Positions 52,530 to 62,231 of a stretch of 64,000 bases of DNA are shown piece by piece. Numbering within the stretch: the stretch's first letter is position 1; the number at the start of each line of letters is the position of its first letter. The notes below the pieces were generated by a model. The model ran no database searches. It was given only the letters and a program-made list of their open reading frames with translations, and was not told where the DNA came from. The stretch is from positions 124,001 to 188,000 of the forward strand of contig JAFDVQ010000009.1 of the NCBI GenBank assembly GCA_018268915.1, read 5' to 3'. Source of the stretch: Acidobacteriota bacterium. GTDB taxonomy: Bacteria > Acidobacteriota > Terriglobia > Terriglobales > Acidobacteriaceae. Position numbers and translations under genes: made by a program.

Positions 52530-52812
52530 GCTAGAGATGATAGTGCTCCGATTCGGGTTAGGGCTCTTTGAGCGGGGTCCCGGAATGATTGGCCCGACAA
52601 AGTCCGCGTGGGAATAGCCTGATATCTATTCAGGTTAGCAAAAGGCGAGCCGAATTGGCCGAAGGGCTCTTGCACGCCATTGCAGCCTCAATAGGCTCAC
52701 ACCCGTCAGATAAGATAACGGACACAGTATTTCCGACTGGTAAATTGATTCCCTAGAGAGTGATAGCGAAGCGCTGGTTCGCTGGCGTCGTCGGTTTTGA
52801 GGAGGGGTGAGG

Positions 52813-54921
52813 ATGCGTTGGATCGTTGGTGCAGTGATCTTGATGACGGCAGGCAGCATAGTCGCACAGGGCCCGTCCGAACGACCAGACAAGTACACAT
52901 GGCTCGAGGATGTCCATGGCGAGAAGCCCCTGGCATGGGTGAAGACAGAGAACGCACGCACGGCGGCAGTGCTGGAAAAGCAGAAGCCATTCGAGGAGTT
53001 TCGCGCAGACGCATTGAAGGTGCTCGATTCGCCGGACAAACTGCCCTTCCCCCAGTTCCGGAATGGCATGGTCTACAACACGTGGCGCGATAAGAATCAT
53101 GTGCGCGGGATCGTTCGGCGCACGACCCTTGAGGGATATCTGTCCGCCGACCCGAAATGGGAGACGGTACTTGATTACGACGCGCTCGGCAAGCAGGACC
53201 AGAAGAGCTGGGTCGGCAAGGGCCTGACATGCATGGAACCGGATCAGGAACATTGCATGGTGTCGCTCTCGGTGGGCGGCGAAGATGCCATTACGCTTCG
53301 GGAATTTGATCTGACGGCCGGGAAGTTCGTTGAAGGCGGATTTGAGCTGCCGCGCGGCAAGCAGCGAGTGGAATGGCAAGACAAAGACACTCTGCTCATT
53401 GCGCGCGAATGGGGTCCGGGAACGATGAGTGAAGCCGGATACCCGATTACGGTGAGGAAATGGAAACGCGGAACCCCGCTAGAGAGTTCAGTCGAGGTAT
53501 ATCGCGGCAGCACAAAAGACAACGGATACGGCGATGATCCCGAGGTCCTGACCGACGGGCAAGGCCATCGTGTTGCGATGGTTCACCGCAGCACTACGAC
53601 GTTTGAGGCCGAGCACTATCTGCTCTTGTCTAGCGGGCCGAAAAAGCTCGGTTTGCCACTCCAGTCCAGAATCAACGGTCTGCACGATGACCAACTTATC
53701 GTTACCCTCGATGAAGACTGGAAACCCGAAGGCGGAACAACGACAGTTGCCAAGGGATCCGTCGTATCCATTGATTCGAAGGCAGCAACGGCAGATCCCG
53801 TGCATCTGAAGCCGACGATCCTCTTCGCACCGACGGCGAAGGAATTTGCGCAGGGCGTATCGACGACAAAGAATCACGTGCTGTTGACCACGCTGGAGAA
53901 CGTGCAAGGCCGCGCGTACGTCTACACGCACAGCAAAGATGGCAAGTGGTCCCGAGTGAAACTGAGTGTTCCAGACAATCTGACAGTGGGAATTGCAAGC
54001 ACGAATCTTCAGGACGACAGGTTCTTCCTTGCGCAGACTGGGTTCTTGACTCCTTCGAGCGTGTTGCTGGGCAATGCAGCCGACGGATCTTTGAAGCCCG
54101 GCAAGACACAGAAGGCACTGTTTGATGGATCACAAGACGTTGTCGAACAGATGGAAGCAACGTCAAAGGACGGAACGAAGGTTCCCTACTTCATTGTTCA
54201 CCGCAAGGGCATGCCGCTCAACGGAAGCACTCCGACGCTGCTTACAGCCTATGGCGGTTTCCTAGTTTCAAACACCCCTGCGTATAGCGCCGTGATGGGC
54301 AAGCTCTGGCTGGAGCGCGGAAATAGTTTTGTGCTCGCGAATATCCGCGGTGGCGGAGAGTTCGGTCCGGCGTGGCATGATGCCGGACTCAAAACTCATC
54401 GGCAGCGCATCTATGACGATTTCTATGCAGTCGCGCAAGACCTCGTTGCTCGCAAGTTCACTTCGACTGAGCATCTGGGTATCGAAGGCGGCTCCAATGG
54501 CGGCCTCCTTATGGGCGTGGAGTTCGAACAGCATCCGGAGATGTGGAAGGCGGTCATCATTCAGGTTCCGCTTCTGGACATGCTGGGCTACGAGCATATG
54601 TCGGCTGGAGCGTCCTGGGTGGGAGAGTACGGTTCAGTAAGCGTACCGGAGGAGCGGGCGTTCCTTGCCTCGATATCGCCCTACAACCAGCTCAAGCCGG
54701 ATACGAAGTACCCGGAGCCCTTGATCTTCACCACTACGGCGGATGACCGTGTGGGTCCCGTGCATGCTCGGAAGTTCGCCGCGAAGATGGAGGAGTTTCA
54801 TCTGCCCTTCTATTACGACGAGATTACGGAAGGCGGCCACGGAGCTGGCGCCGACAATCGTCAAGCGGCCCGCACAGAAGCCGAGGAGTTCACGTATCTA
54901 ATGATGAAGCTGGTGGATTAA
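52813..54921 (+). CDS. Secreted prolyl oligopeptidase (S9A)
   Basis: The 702-aa protein has a signal peptide (MRWIVGAVILMTAGSIVAQG), an N-terminal helix (YTWLEDVHGEKPLAWVKTEN), a seven-bladed propeller, and a catalytic alpha/beta domain: IRGGGEFGPAWHDAG, nucleophile Ser561 in IEGGSNGGLLMG, Asp644/645 in TTADDRVGPVHA, and His676 in EGGHGAG. Prolyl oligopeptidases cleave short peptides after proline. ATG 52813 is preferred over GTG 52807 because the Shine-Dalgarno GGAGGGG sits correctly. It is followed by an M29 aminopeptidase gene after 90 bp. Confidence 0.95.
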   Translation: MRWIVGAVILMTAGSIVAQGPSERPDKYTWLEDVHGEKPLAWVKTENARTAAVLEKQKPFEEFRADALKVLDSPDKLPFPQFRNGMVYNTWRDKNHVRGIVRRTTLEGYLSADPKWETVLDYDALGKQDQKSWVGKGLTCMEPDQEHCMVSLSVGGEDAITLREFDLTAGKFVEGGFELPRGKQRVEWQDKDTLLIAREWGPGTMSEAGYPITVRKWKRGTPLESSVEVYRGSTKDNGYGDDPEVLTDGQGHRVAMVHRSTTTFEAEHYLLLSSGPKKLGLPLQSRINGLHDDQLIVTLDEDWKPEGGTTTVAKGSVVSIDSKAATADPVHLKPTILFAPTAKEFAQGVSTTKNHVLLTTLENVQGRAYVYTHSKDGKWSRVKLSVPDNLTVGIASTNLQDDRFFLAQTGFLTPSSVLLGNAADGSLKPGKTQKALFDGSQDVVEQMEATSKDGTKVPYFIVHRKGMPLNGSTPTLLTAYGGFLVSNTPAYSAVMGKLWLERGNSFVLANIRGGGEFGPAWHDAGLKTHRQRIYDDFYAVAQDLVARKFTSTEHLGIEGGSNGGLLMGVEFEQHPEMWKAVIIQVPLLDMLGYEHMSAGASWVGEYGSVSVPEERAFLASISPYNQLKPDTKYPEPLIFTTTADDRVGPVHARKFAAKMEEFHLPFYYDEITEGGHGAGADNRQAARTEAEEFTYLMMKLVD

Positions 54922-55011
54922 TTCGACACCCTAAAATAAAACGACAGCCAGTGCGCATCGACAAAGCCGGTGCGCATCGCAGCGAGCTTTGTTGAGTTGG
55001 AGGAATAAGCA

Positions 55012-56265
55012 ATGGCATCAGCAACTACTTCGGTGGAACGCACGCACGAACAGAAGCTCGACCTGCTCGCGGAGGTAGCGGTCAAAGTCGGTCTTGGCAT
55101 GAAGGAAGGCCAGGAGCTTGTAATGACCGCTTCGCTCGATGCGGTTCCGCTCGCGCGGCGGATCACGGAGCAGGCCTATCGCGCTGGTGCGCACCTTGTC
55201 ACCACGCTTTACGTCGACGATGAAGCATCGCTGATGCGGTACCACCATGCGCCAGATGCGGCTTTCGATAAGGCGGCGAAATGGCTTTACGACGGCATGG
55301 GCGAAGCGTTCAAGAGCGGTGCAGCCAGACTGGCGATCGCAGGCGGTAATCCCTCGCTGCTTTCTAACGAAGATCCCGATAAAGTCGGGCGCGCGAACCG
55401 AGCAGTTTCTCAAGCGTACCGGCCGGCGCTAGAACTGATCACCCGTCATGAAATCAACTGGACCATCGTCTCCAGTGCGACACCCGCTTGGGCTGCACAG
55501 CTCTTTCCGAATGACAAACCAGAGGCCGCGCTGGAAAAGCTTTGGGACGCGATCTTCAAGACGACGAGAATCAATGTCGACGACCCGGTAAGCGATTGGA
55601 AGAGACATGATGCGGGCTTGCAGAAGCGCGCGGCCTATCTGAACGAGAAACGGTATTCAGCCTTGAAGTATCGAGGCCCGGGTACCGATTTCACCCTGGG
55701 TCTCGCGGATGATCATGTGTGGATGGGCGGCGGAACGACGGCAGGCAACGGAATCTACTGCATTCCCAATATGCCCACCGAAGAAGTCTTCAGCATGCCG
55801 CACAAGGATCGCGCTGACGGCACGGTGACAGCAACGAAGCCTCTGTCGCACCAGGGAACCATGATCGAAGGAATCCAGGTGCGATTCGAGAAGGGCCGCA
55901 TCGTAGAAGCGCGCGCAACCCGCGGCCAGGAAGTCCTGCAGAAGCTCATCGATACCGATGATGGTGCGCGAAGGCTGGGCGAGGTAGCGCTGGTGCCTGC
56001 TTCGTCGCCGATTGCAGCGAGCGGAATGGTCTTTCTGAATACCCTGTTCGATGAAAATGCCGCATCGCACATTGCGCTCGGGCAGGCTTACTCCTCGTGC
56101 GTTAAGGACGGCGACAAGTTGAGCAAGGAGGGCCTCTCTGCAAAGGGCGCAAATGACAGTCTGATTCATGTGGACTGGATGATAGGGTCAGACAAACTGG
56201 ATATCGACGGGGTGACTGCAACTGGAACAATCGAGCCGCTGATGCGTGGCGGAGAGTGGGCGTAA
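55012..56265 (+). CDS. M29 aminopeptidase
   Basis: The 417-aa protein matches peptidase M29 (AmpS/aminopeptidase T): LAEVAVKVGLGMKEGQELVM, HEINWTIVSSATPAWAAQLF, FTLGLADDHVWMGGGTTAGN, the metal-binding NMPTEEVFSMPHKDRADGTV, ARRLGEVALVPASSPIA, and LIHVDWMIGSDKLDIDGVTA. The Glu, Glu, His, His, Asp ligands of the dimetal site are present. It has no signal peptide and is cytoplasmic. Probably co-transcribed with the upstream S9 peptidase. It has a GGAGG Shine-Dalgarno. Confidence 0.95.
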   Translation: MASATTSVERTHEQKLDLLAEVAVKVGLGMKEGQELVMTASLDAVPLARRITEQAYRAGAHLVTTLYVDDEASLMRYHHAPDAAFDKAAKWLYDGMGEAFKSGAARLAIAGGNPSLLSNEDPDKVGRANRAVSQAYRPALELITRHEINWTIVSSATPAWAAQLFPNDKPEAALEKLWDAIFKTTRINVDDPVSDWKRHDAGLQKRAAYLNEKRYSALKYRGPGTDFTLGLADDHVWMGGGTTAGNGIYCIPNMPTEEVFSMPHKDRADGTVTATKPLSHQGTMIEGIQVRFEKGRIVEARATRGQEVLQKLIDTDDGARRLGEVALVPASSPIAASGMVFLNTLFDENAASHIALGQAYSSCVKDGDKLSKEGLSAKGANDSLIHVDWMIGSDKLDIDGVTATGTIEPLMRGGEWA

Positions 56266-56342
56266 CACAGGGAACAGCAAACAACGGTCAAAAGCATCAC
56301 TCGGGGCATGAATAGAATCTCGCAGGTCGGGCGAGGGGCACG

Positions 56343-57281
56343 ATGGCAAAGATCGGAATCATCGGGGCGGGCAGTGTCGGCGCGACTATAGCATACGCTG
56401 CCCTCATCCGCGGAGTTGCACGAGAGATCGCTCTGTTTGATATCTCGCGCTCGAAGGTCGACGCGGAGGTCCTGGACCTCAATCACGGACTGCTGTTTGT
56501 GCCGCAGGCCGACGTTGACGGCTCCGATGACATTGAGGTACTCCGCGGCGCTGACGTCGTAGTGATGACAGCCGGCGCAAAGCAGAAACCCGGGCAGACG
56601 CGCATGGACCTGGCAGAAGCGAATGCAGGCATCTGCAAAAAGCTTTTACCGGAAGTAATGCGCGTGGCGCCTGAAGCGCTATTGCTGATGGTCACCAACC
56701 CAGTGGACGTAGTGACAGAGATTGCACTGAAGCTGACTGGCTTGCCGTGGCAGAGCGTCATTGGATCAGGCACGGTGTTGGACAGCTCGCGCTTCCGCTA
56801 TCTAGTCGCGAAGCATTGCAACGTCGCAGTCCAGAATGTCCATGCCTACATTGCGGGAGAACATGGCGACTCGGAGATTCCGCTGTGGGCGAGCGCAACC
56901 ATCGGTTCGATCCCGCTCAGCCAATGGAGCGTGCCGGGGCACGGCCGGCTCACATCCGCAGATAAAGATGCGATTGTCAAGAACGTAAAGGAAGCCGCGT
57001 ATCAGGTCATCCAGGGCAAGGGTGCAACCAACTATGCCGTTGGGCTGGCGGTGTGCAATATCCTCGAAGCGATTCTGCACAACGAGCGGCGCGTGCTCCC
57101 GGTAAGCGGCCAACTCTGCCATTTCCGCGACATGGAAGATGTATGCCTGAGTCTTCCGAGAATTGTCGGCCGCAACGGCATGGAAGCGCCCCTACCAATT
57201 CCAATGACCGTGGACGAAGAGACCGGGCTGCAAGAGAGCGCAGAGCGGATTCGAAGTGTAGTGCGAGGATTGGGGTACTGA
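56343..57281 (+). CDS. ldh: L-lactate dehydrogenase
   Basis: The 312-aa NAD-dependent enzyme has the Rossmann GAGSVGATIAYA, the substrate-specificity loop GAKQKPGQTR (Gln85, characteristic of lactate rather than malate dehydrogenase), VTNPVDVVT, and the catalytic YIAGEHGDSEIP (His174). It interconverts pyruvate and L-lactate. ATG 56343 has a GGGGCA upstream. It is in line with the peptidase genes but with a 77-bp gap. Confidence 0.95.
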   Translation: MAKIGIIGAGSVGATIAYAALIRGVAREIALFDISRSKVDAEVLDLNHGLLFVPQADVDGSDDIEVLRGADVVVMTAGAKQKPGQTRMDLAEANAGICKKLLPEVMRVAPEALLLMVTNPVDVVTEIALKLTGLPWQSVIGSGTVLDSSRFRYLVAKHCNVAVQNVHAYIAGEHGDSEIPLWASATIGSIPLSQWSVPGHGRLTSADKDAIVKNVKEAAYQVIQGKGATNYAVGLAVCNILEAILHNERRVLPVSGQLCHFRDMEDVCLSLPRIVGRNGMEAPLPIPMTVDEETGLQESAERIRSVVRGLGY

Positions 57282-57346
57282 AGACTCTTCGATTCAAATT
57301 CGGCAAGTTCTATATGCCGCGTGATAGGCGCAATCGGGGGAACATC

Positions 57347-58807
57347 ATGTTCGAGCGGTACACGGAGAAGGCGCGAAGGGTCATCTTCTACGGAAGGTAC
57401 GAAGCAAGCCAATTCGGACAGCCATACATCGAGACTGAGCACCTGCTTCTCGGACTTCTGCGAGAAGATAAGGCGCTGGGAAATCGATTCCTGCGTCCTC
57501 CGAACACGGTGGAATCAATACGAAGACAGATCGAAAGCCACACCCCGGTTCGCGAGAAGATCTCAACGAGCGTGGATCTGCCGCTCTCGAACGAGTGCAA
57601 GAGAGCCATGGCCTACGCGGCGGAAGAAGCTGAGCGGCTGAGGCACAACCACATCGGCACGGAACATCTGCTTCTGGGACTTCTGCGGGAGGAGAATTGC
57701 TTCGCGCAGCAGCTTCTTGCTGGCGTGGGGATCACCCTGGCAAAGACTCGCGAGGAGGTCGCGAAAGTCCCCCCAGATAGATCGGGAGAAACTGTAAGCG
57801 CGCCGATGACTCAGAGGCTCGGCGAATTGTGTGTAGACCTGACTCAGAGAGCGTTGGATGGTGACCTGGAGCCGGTTTTGGGCAGGGATGTCGAGGTCCA
57901 GGCGATAATCGAGGTTCTCTGCCGCAAAGAGCGGCGGAATCCGGTTCTGCTTGGCGGAAAAGGCGTAGGCAAGAGCGCGATCGTGCATGCGTTCGCACAG
58001 CGCGTTGCCGACGGCAAGGTGCCGACAGCTCTAGCTGATATGAGAGTGCTGGCTCTTTCGCCGGAAGCCCTGGCAGCATGGAATCCTGGTCGCGAGAAGT
58101 TCGAGGAACTTGCAAAGGTTCTGGGCACTGCCGCAGCATCGGAGAACCTCATCCTGTTTGTAGACGGACTTCGCGGTTCCACGGGTGTTGCAAAATCAGT
58201 GCCCGGTCAAGAGTTAACCGGAGTGATGCGCTTCATACTGCAGGAGACCAAAACGCTTTGCATAGCCGTAGCCGCGGAGGAGGAGTATAGGGCTGCTTGT
58301 GAGAACTACCCTGGACTGGACAAGCTATTCCGTCTCCTGCATGTGAGGCAGTTGGCCGGCGAACAGGTCTTAGCCGTGCTGAGGGTGCACAAAGAAAAGT
58401 TTGAGCGGTTCCACGGCGCAGGGTTGAGCGAAGATGCGTTGCAGTGCGCGGTAGCAAATGCGGATCGCTACTTAAAGGAACGTGTTCTGCCGGGCAAGGC
58501 ACTCGAGCTGCTGGATTCGGCTGCCGCGGCAGTGAAAGCTCGATCCGAGAACGACGAGTCGCTTCCAGGTGAGCTCAAGGCGTGCAAGGCACGGCTGAAA
58601 TTCATTGCAGCGAGGCTTGAGAATGCCGTCGGAAATCATGAGCTGGAGAAAGTAAGATTCTACACAGAAGAACAGCTCAAGGAGCAAAACAATCTTGCCG
58701 AGCTTGAGAAGAAATTCGGATTGGAGAATCAGCCTGTTCCAACGGTGACGTGGGCAGACGTGGAGCAGGTCATTGCAAAATGGAACAGCTATCCGTACTC
58801 GGCCTAA
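57347..58807 (+). CDS. ClpC-like N-terminal plus single degenerate AAA+ domain protein
   Basis: The 486-aa protein has two Clp-R repeats (FERYTEKARRVIFYGRYEAS with EHLLLGLLRED; SNECKRAMAYAAEEAERLRH with EHLLLGLLREEN). One AAA+ domain follows, with Walker A GGKGVGKS (203-210) and a Walker B LILFVDG (268-274) where the catalytic Glu is Gly. The usual arginine-finger segment is replaced by LDKLFRLLHV. A helical C-terminal part resembles the ClpC D1 small domain and M-domain start. The second ATPase domain and the ClpP-binding loop are absent. It probably binds substrates or partners rather than unfolding proteins. ATG 57347 has GGGGG upstream; earlier in-frame starts overlap ldh. Confidence 0.85.
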   Translation: MFERYTEKARRVIFYGRYEASQFGQPYIETEHLLLGLLREDKALGNRFLRPPNTVESIRRQIESHTPVREKISTSVDLPLSNECKRAMAYAAEEAERLRHNHIGTEHLLLGLLREENCFAQQLLAGVGITLAKTREEVAKVPPDRSGETVSAPMTQRLGELCVDLTQRALDGDLEPVLGRDVEVQAIIEVLCRKERRNPVLLGGKGVGKSAIVHAFAQRVADGKVPTALADMRVLALSPEALAAWNPGREKFEELAKVLGTAAASENLILFVDGLRGSTGVAKSVPGQELTGVMRFILQETKTLCIAVAAEEEYRAACENYPGLDKLFRLLHVRQLAGEQVLAVLRVHKEKFERFHGAGLSEDALQCAVANADRYLKERVLPGKALELLDSAAAAVKARSENDESLPGELKACKARLKFIAARLENAVGNHELEKVRFYTEEQLKEQNNLAELEKKFGLENQPVPTVTWADVEQVIAKWNSYPYSA

Positions 58808-58821
58808 TCGGAAGTGGACCT

Positions 58822-59544
58822 CTACCGGCCTGAATGGCCGCCTGCGAATCGAAACTGATAATCGCTGTAGTCGATAGTCACCGCAGTCCGGCCAAACAGA
58901 AAGCTCGAAGACTCGGCATGGGCGTGAGTCGCCATCGCATACCCGGTCATCTTGACGTAGCGACGCATCATCTTCGTAGTTCCCGCAAAGACGGATGGCT
59001 TCTTTGAAGCGACACCCTCCACCTCGACAAGGGTATGATCTCGCGAATCGACCCACAGCGTTCCCTCAACCATGTTGGGCGCCTTCTGTCGCGGAGAGAT
59101 GGCAACAGCGAGACAATTGTGACCATCAATGACACGCGTTACACCTGGCCTGAGATGCATCTCGTAGTTTGACGTCGAGAACCAGGAGCGCGCGACTCGA
59201 TTTGGATCGTTGATGGCCCTCTCATTTTCAAGAAGCGGATGAAGCCCGTATTTCAGGACAACGTTTGAGCCTGACTGATTGACGATCGTATAGCTCTTAC
59301 CTGCCCCTTTTCGATACGCAACACGGACGGTCATTTCGGCCGCGGGGTGCACCTGGTCTTTGCCGCGAAAGACCTTGTAGTGCTCTGTATTGGTGTACTC
59401 GAGCACATCATTGTGGCGCGCGACGTTGGCAGCATCAAGATCGCGAATGACTGCGGACTGATCAGGCTGTTGTGCGCCTAGGCTGGCAATGCCAGACAAA
59501 GGCAGGAGCCCAATCGCGATCGCGCTGACTGCCCGGATCTGCAT
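58822..59544 (-). CDS. Secreted LolA/RseB-like protein
   Basis: The 240-aa protein has a signal peptide (RAVSAIAIGLLPLSGIASLG) and a beta-rich body with TNTEHYKVFRGKDQVHPAAE, VRVAYRKGAGKSYTIVNQSG and DSRDHTLVEVEGVASKKPSV. These strands are typical of the half-barrel LolA/RseB-type outer-membrane lipoprotein-sorting fold. Function unknown. It converges on the ClpC-like gene. ATG 59544 begins the signal peptide; upstream extension is unlikely. Confidence 0.65.
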   Translation of the reverse strand: MQIRAVSAIAIGLLPLSGIASLGAQQPDQSAVIRDLDAANVARHNDVLEYTNTEHYKVFRGKDQVHPAAEMTVRVAYRKGAGKSYTIVNQSGSNVVLKYGLHPLLENERAINDPNRVARSWFSTSNYEMHLRPGVTRVIDGHNCLAVAISPRQKAPNMVEGTLWVDSRDHTLVEVEGVASKKPSVFAGTTKMMRRYVKMTGYAMATHAHAESSSFLFGRTAVTIDYSDYQFRFAGGHSGR

Positions 59545-59743
59545 TCGCCTGCCACCTTGTTGAGAGACCGTCATCGACGCTATTGTCGCCTTTCAAGTTC
59601 GATGCAGTGTGACCCGATTGTGACACTTCAGAAAATGTTTGAGCGGTTACTGGCGTTTCGCGTCAAGTCTATGTAGATGAACGGCCACTGGAAGCCGGCA
59701 CCCGTGGAGTTCTCATAAACACTTTGAATTGGAGAGGCTTGCT

Positions 59744-60469
59744 ATGAGTACAAAGACGCAGAAGTGCACCCTGTTGGCTCTGAGTGCGATGGCCACGCTG
59801 ACATTATGCGGCGTTGAAGCGACAGCACAGACAGCGGAGAGACAGCTGAACAACTACCAATCCTTTTACCTGAAAAACGCCACGAGCCAGACCGCCGCGA
59901 ATGACATTCAGACCGCAATGCGTAATCTGCTGCCTGGAGCGAAGATCTACTATGCAGCATCCGAGAATGCCCTGATGGTAAGTGGCAGTGCAGACGAACT
60001 GGCGCAGGCGCAAAAGATGCTGGCCGATCTGGACAAGCCGCAGAAACTCTATCGCGTGACCTACACGATCAGCGACGGACGCGGTGCGCCAAAACACCTC
60101 GCCATGCTCGTGTCGCCCGGTAGAAAAGGGATCTCAAGGCAGGGTACGCGCGTGCCGATTATGACCGGCTCGTACAAAGAGGGTGGCGGGCAAGAGGCGA
60201 ACACACAGTTTCAATACCAGGACATCGGCTTGAACGTTGATGCGACGATTGAAGGGTATGGCGATGGCTTGCGGCTTCTGTCGAAGATTGAAGAGACCAG
60301 TGTATCTGAGCAGAAATCGAGTGTTGGAATCCAAGATCCTATAGTGGATCAGTCAGTGCTGGAGGCACAGTCGGCATTGAATTCTGCGAAGCCGGTGACG
60401 CTGGGATCGCTCAGCTTAGGGGACGGGAAACAACTCGATATTCAGGTAACGGTCGTGGCGGTAGAGTAG
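59744..60469 (+). CDS. Secreted secretin-N-domain-like protein
   Basis: The 241-aa protein has a signal peptide (KCTLLALSAMATLTLCGVEA). A FYLKNATSQTAANDIQTAMR ... ENALMVSGSADELAQAQKML ... ADLDKP segment follows, closely like the N1/NolW-type ring-building domains of secretins. A beta-rich part (FQYQDIGLNVDATIEGYGDG) and a short C-terminus (GKQLDIQVTVVAVE) complete it; no secretin channel domain is present. It may be a truncated secretin-like periplasmic protein. ATG 59744 follows GGAGAGG. Confidence 0.7.
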   Translation: MSTKTQKCTLLALSAMATLTLCGVEATAQTAERQLNNYQSFYLKNATSQTAANDIQTAMRNLLPGAKIYYAASENALMVSGSADELAQAQKMLADLDKPQKLYRVTYTISDGRGAPKHLAMLVSPGRKGISRQGTRVPIMTGSYKEGGGQEANTQFQYQDIGLNVDATIEGYGDGLRLLSKIEETSVSEQKSSVGIQDPIVDQSVLEAQSALNSAKPVTLGSLSLGDGKQLDIQVTVVAVE

Positions 60470-60542
60470 CGGATAGTGCCTAACCCCTCTGCTCTTCTCC
60501 TGCAGTTTTCGGTGGTCATCACCTCGGCCATTGCGACTTGGC

Positions 60543-61259
60543 CTAATCTCGCCGGCTCAGCGCGGATCGGATCATCTCCGCCGCTTGATCGCCTTGTATA
60601 GCTGCTCCCGCGGGATTGAAGTGGACCGTGTCTTGATATAGATCGCTATGTTTGCGCATGAGCGAGAACTGATCGTCGATCGCGAGTTGGGGTCGAACAA
60701 ACTCAAGAGCAATCCGGTTGCGCTCTTCGACACGAGAATTGGTCGCGCCATCGACGGTATCCGACTTCACGGGTGTAGTGCTGGCCCAGATAAGCTGCGT
60801 GTCATTTTTGACGAGTGACCGGATCGCCCGTAGGAACGCTGGGAATTCCCTCTTGTATTGCTGTTCTGAGTAGGCCCATCCGTGCATTCCGTTGTTGAAG
60901 TGGACCACCCGAAATCGAACTTTCTCCATCTTCACGAATTGCTCGATTTGCTGCTCAATACGTGGATCGCCGACCGACGTAGAACTGGCCATCAAGTAGA
61001 CATTTGCGATTCCGGTCAGTCTCTTTTGAACCTCTGGGAAATAGTTACGAGTAATGGAGTCGCCAAGGAGGAGAACATTCGGAAGGGTTGGATTCGGGCG
61101 AGGCGGACGTACCTCCCAGGTCCATTCAATCTCTTCAGGAAGTGATACTGGCTTCTGAGCCATTGCCAACGCCGAAACGACAAAGGCAAGCCCAAGAACA
61201 ACAAGCCTGAGACCTTGACGTGCTCGACGTGATCCGAGTGCTTTTATGCGATTGGTCAT
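60543..61259 (-). CDS. SGNH/GDSL hydrolase family protein
   Basis: The 238-aa protein has a signal-like N-terminus (LRLVVLGLAFVVSALAMAQK). The SGNH blocks are: block I VLLLGDSITRNYF (Ser), block III-like VVHFNNGMHGW with the Asn, and block V DTVHFNPAGAAIQG (Asp, His). Such enzymes are esterases or deacetylases of polysaccharides. It follows the IclR gene on the same strand with a 48-bp gap. Confidence 0.85.
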   Translation of the reverse strand: MTNRIKALGSRRARQGLRLVVLGLAFVVSALAMAQKPVSLPEEIEWTWEVRPPRPNPTLPNVLLLGDSITRNYFPEVQKRLTGIANVYLMASSTSVGDPRIEQQIEQFVKMEKVRFRVVHFNNGMHGWAYSEQQYKREFPAFLRAIRSLVKNDTQLIWASTTPVKSDTVDGATNSRVEERNRIALEFVRPQLAIDDQFSLMRKHSDLYQDTVHFNPAGAAIQGDQAAEMIRSALSRRD

Positions 61260-61307
61260 TCGATAACCGAAACATTCAGTGTGCGCCGCGCGTTGGGGGA
61301 TTCAGGA

Positions 61308-62123
61308 CTAACCGTAAAGCACGCTGAGTCGCGTCGCGATCTCGTCTGCTGCACCACGCAGCAACTGAGCGAACTCCGGTATTTGGCGCTTGCTCACCCG
61401 GGCAATCGGGCCAGAAATGCTGATGGCGCCAATCACGGTGTGTTTTTGAGTAAGCAGCGGCACAGCGACGCAGCACGCTCCCACCATCACCTCTTCGTAG
61501 TCCAAGGAGTAGCCGCGGCGATGCACTTTGAGGAGTTCTTCCTGGAGTTCCTCTTGAGAGGTGATGGTCTGAGGCGTCATCCGCTCGAAGGTTAATGAGC
61601 TGATGATCTTGGCCTGCTGTGCGGGAGGGAGATATGCCAGTATTGCCTTACCGAGCGATGTGCAGTGCAAGGGCCTTCGTGCTCCCACTTCTGAGACCAT
61701 TCGAAATGTATGCTGGCTTTGGAAAACGCTCAGATACAGAATCTCGGTTTGATCCAGGACAGCCAGGTTGACGGTCTCGCCGGATTTGTCGCGTAACTTC
61801 TCCAGCAGTTCTTCGCTTGTGCGGCACAAGGTGGCTTGATAGGAAACGCCGTTGCCCAGCTTGGCCAGCTTTGGGCCGACCATGTAGTACCCGTTATGGT
61901 CGCGGAAGACATACCCTTCGTTCTCGAGGTGAGACAGGAATCTATACGCAGTGCTTTTGTTGATGCTGGTAAGCACAACTATTTCCCGCAGCAACAAGCC
62001 GCCCGGCGATTGATCGAGGCGTTCCAGGATTTGAATTACCTTACCGACAACGCCTACAGGCGCCGACTTTGACCTGCGAACTTTCACGGGCACAGTTGTC
62101 TGCGACCCCCTTATTTCGCTCAA
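61308..62123 (-). CDS. IclR-family transcriptional regulator
   Basis: The 271-aa protein has an N-terminal winged helix (KVIQILERLDQSPGGLLLRE, INKSTAYRFLSHLENEGYVF) and the C-terminal IclR effector domain (YLSVFQSQHTFRMVSEVGAR, RPLHCTSLGKAILAYLPPA, RGYSLDYEEVMVGACCVAVP, AISISGPIARV). IclR proteins bind small carbon-source effectors. It lies between the TonB-receptor gene and the SGNH gene on one strand, suggesting it controls a carbohydrate-uptake locus. Confidence 0.95.
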   Translation of the reverse strand: MSEIRGSQTTVPVKVRRSKSAPVGVVGKVIQILERLDQSPGGLLLREIVVLTSINKSTAYRFLSHLENEGYVFRDHNGYYMVGPKLAKLGNGVSYQATLCRTSEELLEKLRDKSGETVNLAVLDQTEILYLSVFQSQHTFRMVSEVGARRPLHCTSLGKAILAYLPPAQQAKIISSLTFERMTPQTITSQEELQEELLKVHRRGYSLDYEEVMVGACCVAVPLLTQKHTVIGAISISGPIARVSKRQIPEFAQLLRGAADEIATRLSVLYG

Positions 62124-62231
62124 GAGGTGCTCCTGGAATCCAGGTGAATGCGAGCTTCAGTGATTCAAGTATAGAGATAAAGGCGACCATGGAGGCGAAG
62201 CAAACTCCGCCTCCATGGTCCGCGGGACACT

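Noticed and set aside
59590..59650. GTGACCCGATTGTGAC direct repeat upstream of the secretin-like gene (and GTGACACACGTGACAC at ~31577) as regulator sites
   Set aside because: Two different spacings, no palindrome, and no other copies seen; too weak to call.
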